Shown here: positions 61,402 to 64,000 of the stretch, in pieces
Layout of the letters: the number at the start of each line of letters is the position of its first letter
Numbering within the stretch: the first letter of the stretch is position 1
Origin: Ichthyophonus hoferi
Taxonomy: Eukaryota > Opisthokonta > Ichthyosporea > Ichthyophonida > Ichthyophonidae
Reading direction: 5' to 3'
Assembly (NCBI GenBank): GCA_002751075.1
Contig: NAOQ01000183.1
Location: forward strand, 1 to 64,000
DNA: 64,000 nt
Notes under the pieces: generated by a model
Seen by the model: the letters and a program-made list of their open reading frames with translations, nothing else
Told to the model about the DNA's origin: nothing
Databases searched by the model: none
Program-made: the position numbers and the translations under genes

Positions 61402-63940
61402 ATGGTGCGGCCAGGGAGACCGAGGGAGGGGGTGGTGACCTTATGTCCAGGTAAGTACCTACATAGCTGTGTGTAGGGGGGCAACAGCAGGGAAAGGCAA
61501 GGAAAAGGAGAATATTTTATGGAAAGAGACCCCTAGATGTAAGGAGCGAGTGATAGGAAGGAGAGAGAAAGAGGAAGAAAGGCAGTCACCACCACATTAT
61601 AGATTTGGAAACTACTAAATATGTATATAGGGAGCTGTTACTAGTGATGTAGGTAGACTCATCATACAAAGAATCTGATTGATTAAGCGGGTAACAGTAT
61701 GAAGGGTACGGTGCTGCGCTGCTGGACATTGAAGCCTACAGTGGACGGAGGGGTGGGGGTGGAGGGATATCGCCAACCAAGTGATGATTATTGGCACAGG
61801 TGAGACGGATAATGGGGCTAGCCAATAGTATGAAGAGATAGATAGCCTGGTAGGATTATAGAGAGTGTCTTTATTTGCACTGGATTGATACCAGGGTTCT
61901 AGGCTGACCTTGACCTGTTAGCAGTATGACCTATTTAGTTGCCCCTGTAGACAGGAAGGGCCCTGCATGTACTATATATATGAGTGGCTATTATGGTAGG
62001 GAGAGCGAAAGCTGGCTTATAGTTGACTCCTGACAGCCTATGGCCTATACCGCCTGCTATAGTGACTATTAGCCCATTGTAATTAACACCAACCTATTAT
62101 AGTTAATATTAGCCTCTTGCAATTAACACCAGCCTATTATCAGCTCTACTCTAGTGCGACGCCTTGCATTCAGGTCCATGCAGACTAGAAGTGGAAATGT
62201 TTACCATTTGGAGGTAGGCCCTGTGAGGCATTCACTGGGATTGGTGCTATATGAGATATGAGATACATTCTATTGGCGCGGTGGGGCTATTATACTGCTG
62301 AATGCCTCTAGATCAGGCCTATATATATGTTGTAGATTATCCTGTATATAGTGACAGGATGACAGGATAGGAGAGGAGGTGGAATGGAAAGGGGATTTAG
62401 AATCTACCTCCCCTAGGTAATGAATGGGTAGGGCAACGCCATTGTACTAGTACTGGGCTAACCTGTTTACCCTGCAGGGCCCCATAGATAGGCTGAGAAT
62501 GAAGCACCATGGATTTAAAGACCAGGTGGTGGCAGCCTTTGCTAATGGCTTCCCTGATGATTGGATGAGTTGCTTAACACTTGGGTAGGTGACTGGTTCA
62601 TATAGACCATAGGCTAGAGATACCACGAGGGTGATGGCTAGGGTGGGATAGGCAGTAAAGCGGTGTGCAGTGTATAAGTATAGCTTGCTTGTAGCCAACC
62701 TGCCCCTCTGTCTTATACAGGGCTAAAGGATCTGACGACACAGACACTGGAAAATTGTCCATAGTGAAAGAGGAAAGGCACAGCCCCCCACCCGCACCCC
62801 CAGGTACAGGCAGTCTAACCCATGTACCTCCTACCCTATCTTCCTTCTTATAGGCCACATGCCACGTGCTCTACCATTCTTTACTAACATCAACCTTTAC
62901 ACTCCCTGCCAGAATTGCCCGACAGCCAAGATATGATTGGCCACAGTCCCTCAGAACTAGACCATACATCTCCTCCAGAATCTATGAAGTCCGCACTGGT
63001 TAATACTCCTCCTAAACCTAAAAGGAAGATAGCAGACCGTCTAGTCAAGGCCACTTCTCCTACCGTTATCATAGCAACCAAAACATCTCCAGAATCTGTT
63101 AAATCTGCACCGGTTAATACCCCGCATAAACCTAAAAGGAAGGTGGTAGACCGTCTAGTCAAGCACACTTCTCCTACCGTTACCAAGACAACAAAAACAT
63201 TTACAAAAACTCTTAGGAACCGCGATATCCCAGTCCCATGCTTATTTATCAAATCAAAGCATGATAAGCGCCCATCCCCATTGGCTAAAAAGGATACCAA
63301 GAAACCCATTACCACACAATCGCATACTACAAACAGTACTAATAGTAATAGTAACAGGACCAACCCGACAGAGAGAGAGAGCACTGCAGAAAAGGTAAAC
63401 CCTTCTGGTAAATAAGCTGCTAGATGATAGAGGGTGGGATCATCATCATATACATAGACCATATATTTTATATTCTATTGTAGGATATTTGTTTCCAGAT
63501 GTGGGTAGCCTAAAGGTCAACAGGGACTACCCATCACCCATCTGACCCATTCTAGGTCATGTTCAGGTAGTTACCAAGGAGGAGCCAGGAGCAGGAGGGC
63601 TGCGACGAAGTAGTAGGAAGCCTTTACTTAGTCGGACCTGGTGGATCTCCGATACCCATGCAGTGGTAAGGCCCAGAGAAAGAGTGTATGTGTATGTGCA
63701 TGTGCATGTCAGGGTCTTTATAGGCCCAGATGTTAGAAGAAGGTTTATATACAGAGAAGATAGGAGATAGGATATAGAGAGGAAGGAGATAATAACCAAT
63801 AAGAGACTATGACTATGTGATGGTAATGGGATATGGGAACACAGGATCCTCGGAACTGTACTGATTACCTAGGTTCATTCATGTCTGAACGCACCCTCAA
63901 GTCAGGTGGATATCATATTCTTATTCGTGTCTCTGATTAG
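61402..63940 (+). CDS. KNL2/MIS18BP1-like protein with SANTA domain and CENP-C-like motif (10 exons)
   Basis: Likely centromere licensing factor that helps load CENP-A. Exons: 61402-61450, 61603-61648, 61698-61799, 62144-62213, 62478-62584, 62721-62803, 62913-63407, 63484-63504, 63556-63665, 63845-63940. They give 392 residues in phase; the start ATG has an in-frame stop just upstream. A complete SANTA domain covers about 34-121: GTVLRCWTLKP, VGVEGYRQPSDDYWH, QTRSGNVYHLEGPIDRLRM and VVAAFANGFPDDWM, each matching MIS18BP1/KNL2. A basic Lys-, Thr- and Pro-rich middle contains a 38-residue tandem repeat. Near the end, LRRSSRKPLLSRTWWISD (340-357) has the RRSxR plus WW layout of the CENPC-k motif that targets KNL2 to CENP-A nucleosomes in plants and many vertebrates. 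I see no Myb/SANT domain. Confidence 0.88.
62067..62143. repeat. About 40-bp tandem duplication in KNL2-like intron
   Basis: Two adjacent units sharing 'tattagcc', 'aattaacacc' and 'cctattat' lie just before exon 4 and supply its pyrimidine-poor acceptor region. Confidence 0.6.
62975..63202 (+). repeat. Tandem 38-codon duplication in KNL2-like exon 7
   Basis: Two adjacent 114-bp units encode PES(M/V)KSA(L/P)VNTP(P/H)KPKRK followed by a DRLVK(A/H)TSPTV stretch. The shared KPKRK is a basic patch that could serve as a nuclear localisation signal. The duplication lies between the SANTA domain and the CENP-C-like motif. Confidence 0.9.
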
Positions 63941-64000
63941 TGTAGAGGGCTGGTGTAGGGGATGGAGAGGCGGAGGGTCGAAGGGGAACCAATAGACCAT

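Noticed and set aside
60880-61402. An extra upstream first exon for the KNL2-like gene beginning MPVSK
   Set aside because: Splicing it to the next acceptor puts the following exons in the wrong frame, and the ATG at 61,402 already has an in-frame stop just upstream.
62890-63462. 190-codon open frame on the minus strand
   Set aside because: It is the exact antisense of KNL2-like exon 7, which is open by composition and by the tandem repeat. The plus strand has consistent splice phases and family matches.
1-64000. tRNA, rRNA and CRISPR arrays
   Set aside because: I looked for tRNA-like box motifs, rRNA segments and spaced direct repeats and saw none that were convincing. A covariance-model scan would be needed to exclude small RNA genes.

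Overview
The window is eukaryotic nuclear DNA. It holds seven intron-rich protein genes, which I could assemble by splicing, and two long AT-rich stretches full of decayed retroelements and other repeats. I inferred every gene by reading exons across GT-AG introns and checking that reading phase is kept through all junctions; no gene is visible as one open frame. The proteins are an endosomal sorting Hrs/HGS, the GTPase GPN1, a SNF1/AMPK-type kinase, a short STIL/Ana2-like centriole protein, a TRAF-type zinc-finger protein, a class II DAHP synthase and a KNL2/MIS18BP1-like SANTA protein. HGS with a clathrin-box tail, STIL and MIS18BP1-like proteins point to an opisthokont with centrioles, probably a holozoan (an early-branching animal such as a sponge, or a unicellular relative). 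The DAHP synthase is unexpected for an animal, so I leave the exact lineage open.

Layout: 1-12,700 is a repeat zone with copies of an AT-rich dispersed repeat, a broken Ty1/Copia element with direct repeats, a reverse-strand Copia scrap and a fold-back pair of Copia reverse transcriptase pieces. HGS lies on the minus strand at 12,839-17,728, with a CRE site and CCAAT boxes upstream and then a pentanucleotide microsatellite. From 18,440 to 33,150 there is gene-poor DNA with a second broken Copia element (about 21,200-26,390) and a fold-back element at 29,812-30,260.

From 33,156 to the end the window is a compact gene island: GPN1 (+), kinase (+), STIL (+), TRAF zinc-finger gene (-), DAHP synthase (+) and KNL2-like (+). 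STIL and the TRAF gene converge, with stop codons only 10 bp apart. A perfect 16-bp E2F-type palindrome lies about 300 bp upstream of STIL, which suits a cell-cycle gene.

The genes do not form one pathway. STIL (centriole duplication) and the KNL2-like protein (centromere licensing) both serve cell division; HGS serves endosomal sorting; GPN1 serves RNA polymerase II assembly; DAHP synthase opens the shikimate pathway. The observations most worth following are the intron-bearing class II DAHP synthase, the SANTA plus CENP-C-like motif protein, the short STIL with its conserved tail, the E2F palindrome, the fold-back elements and the frequent GTAGG splice donors.
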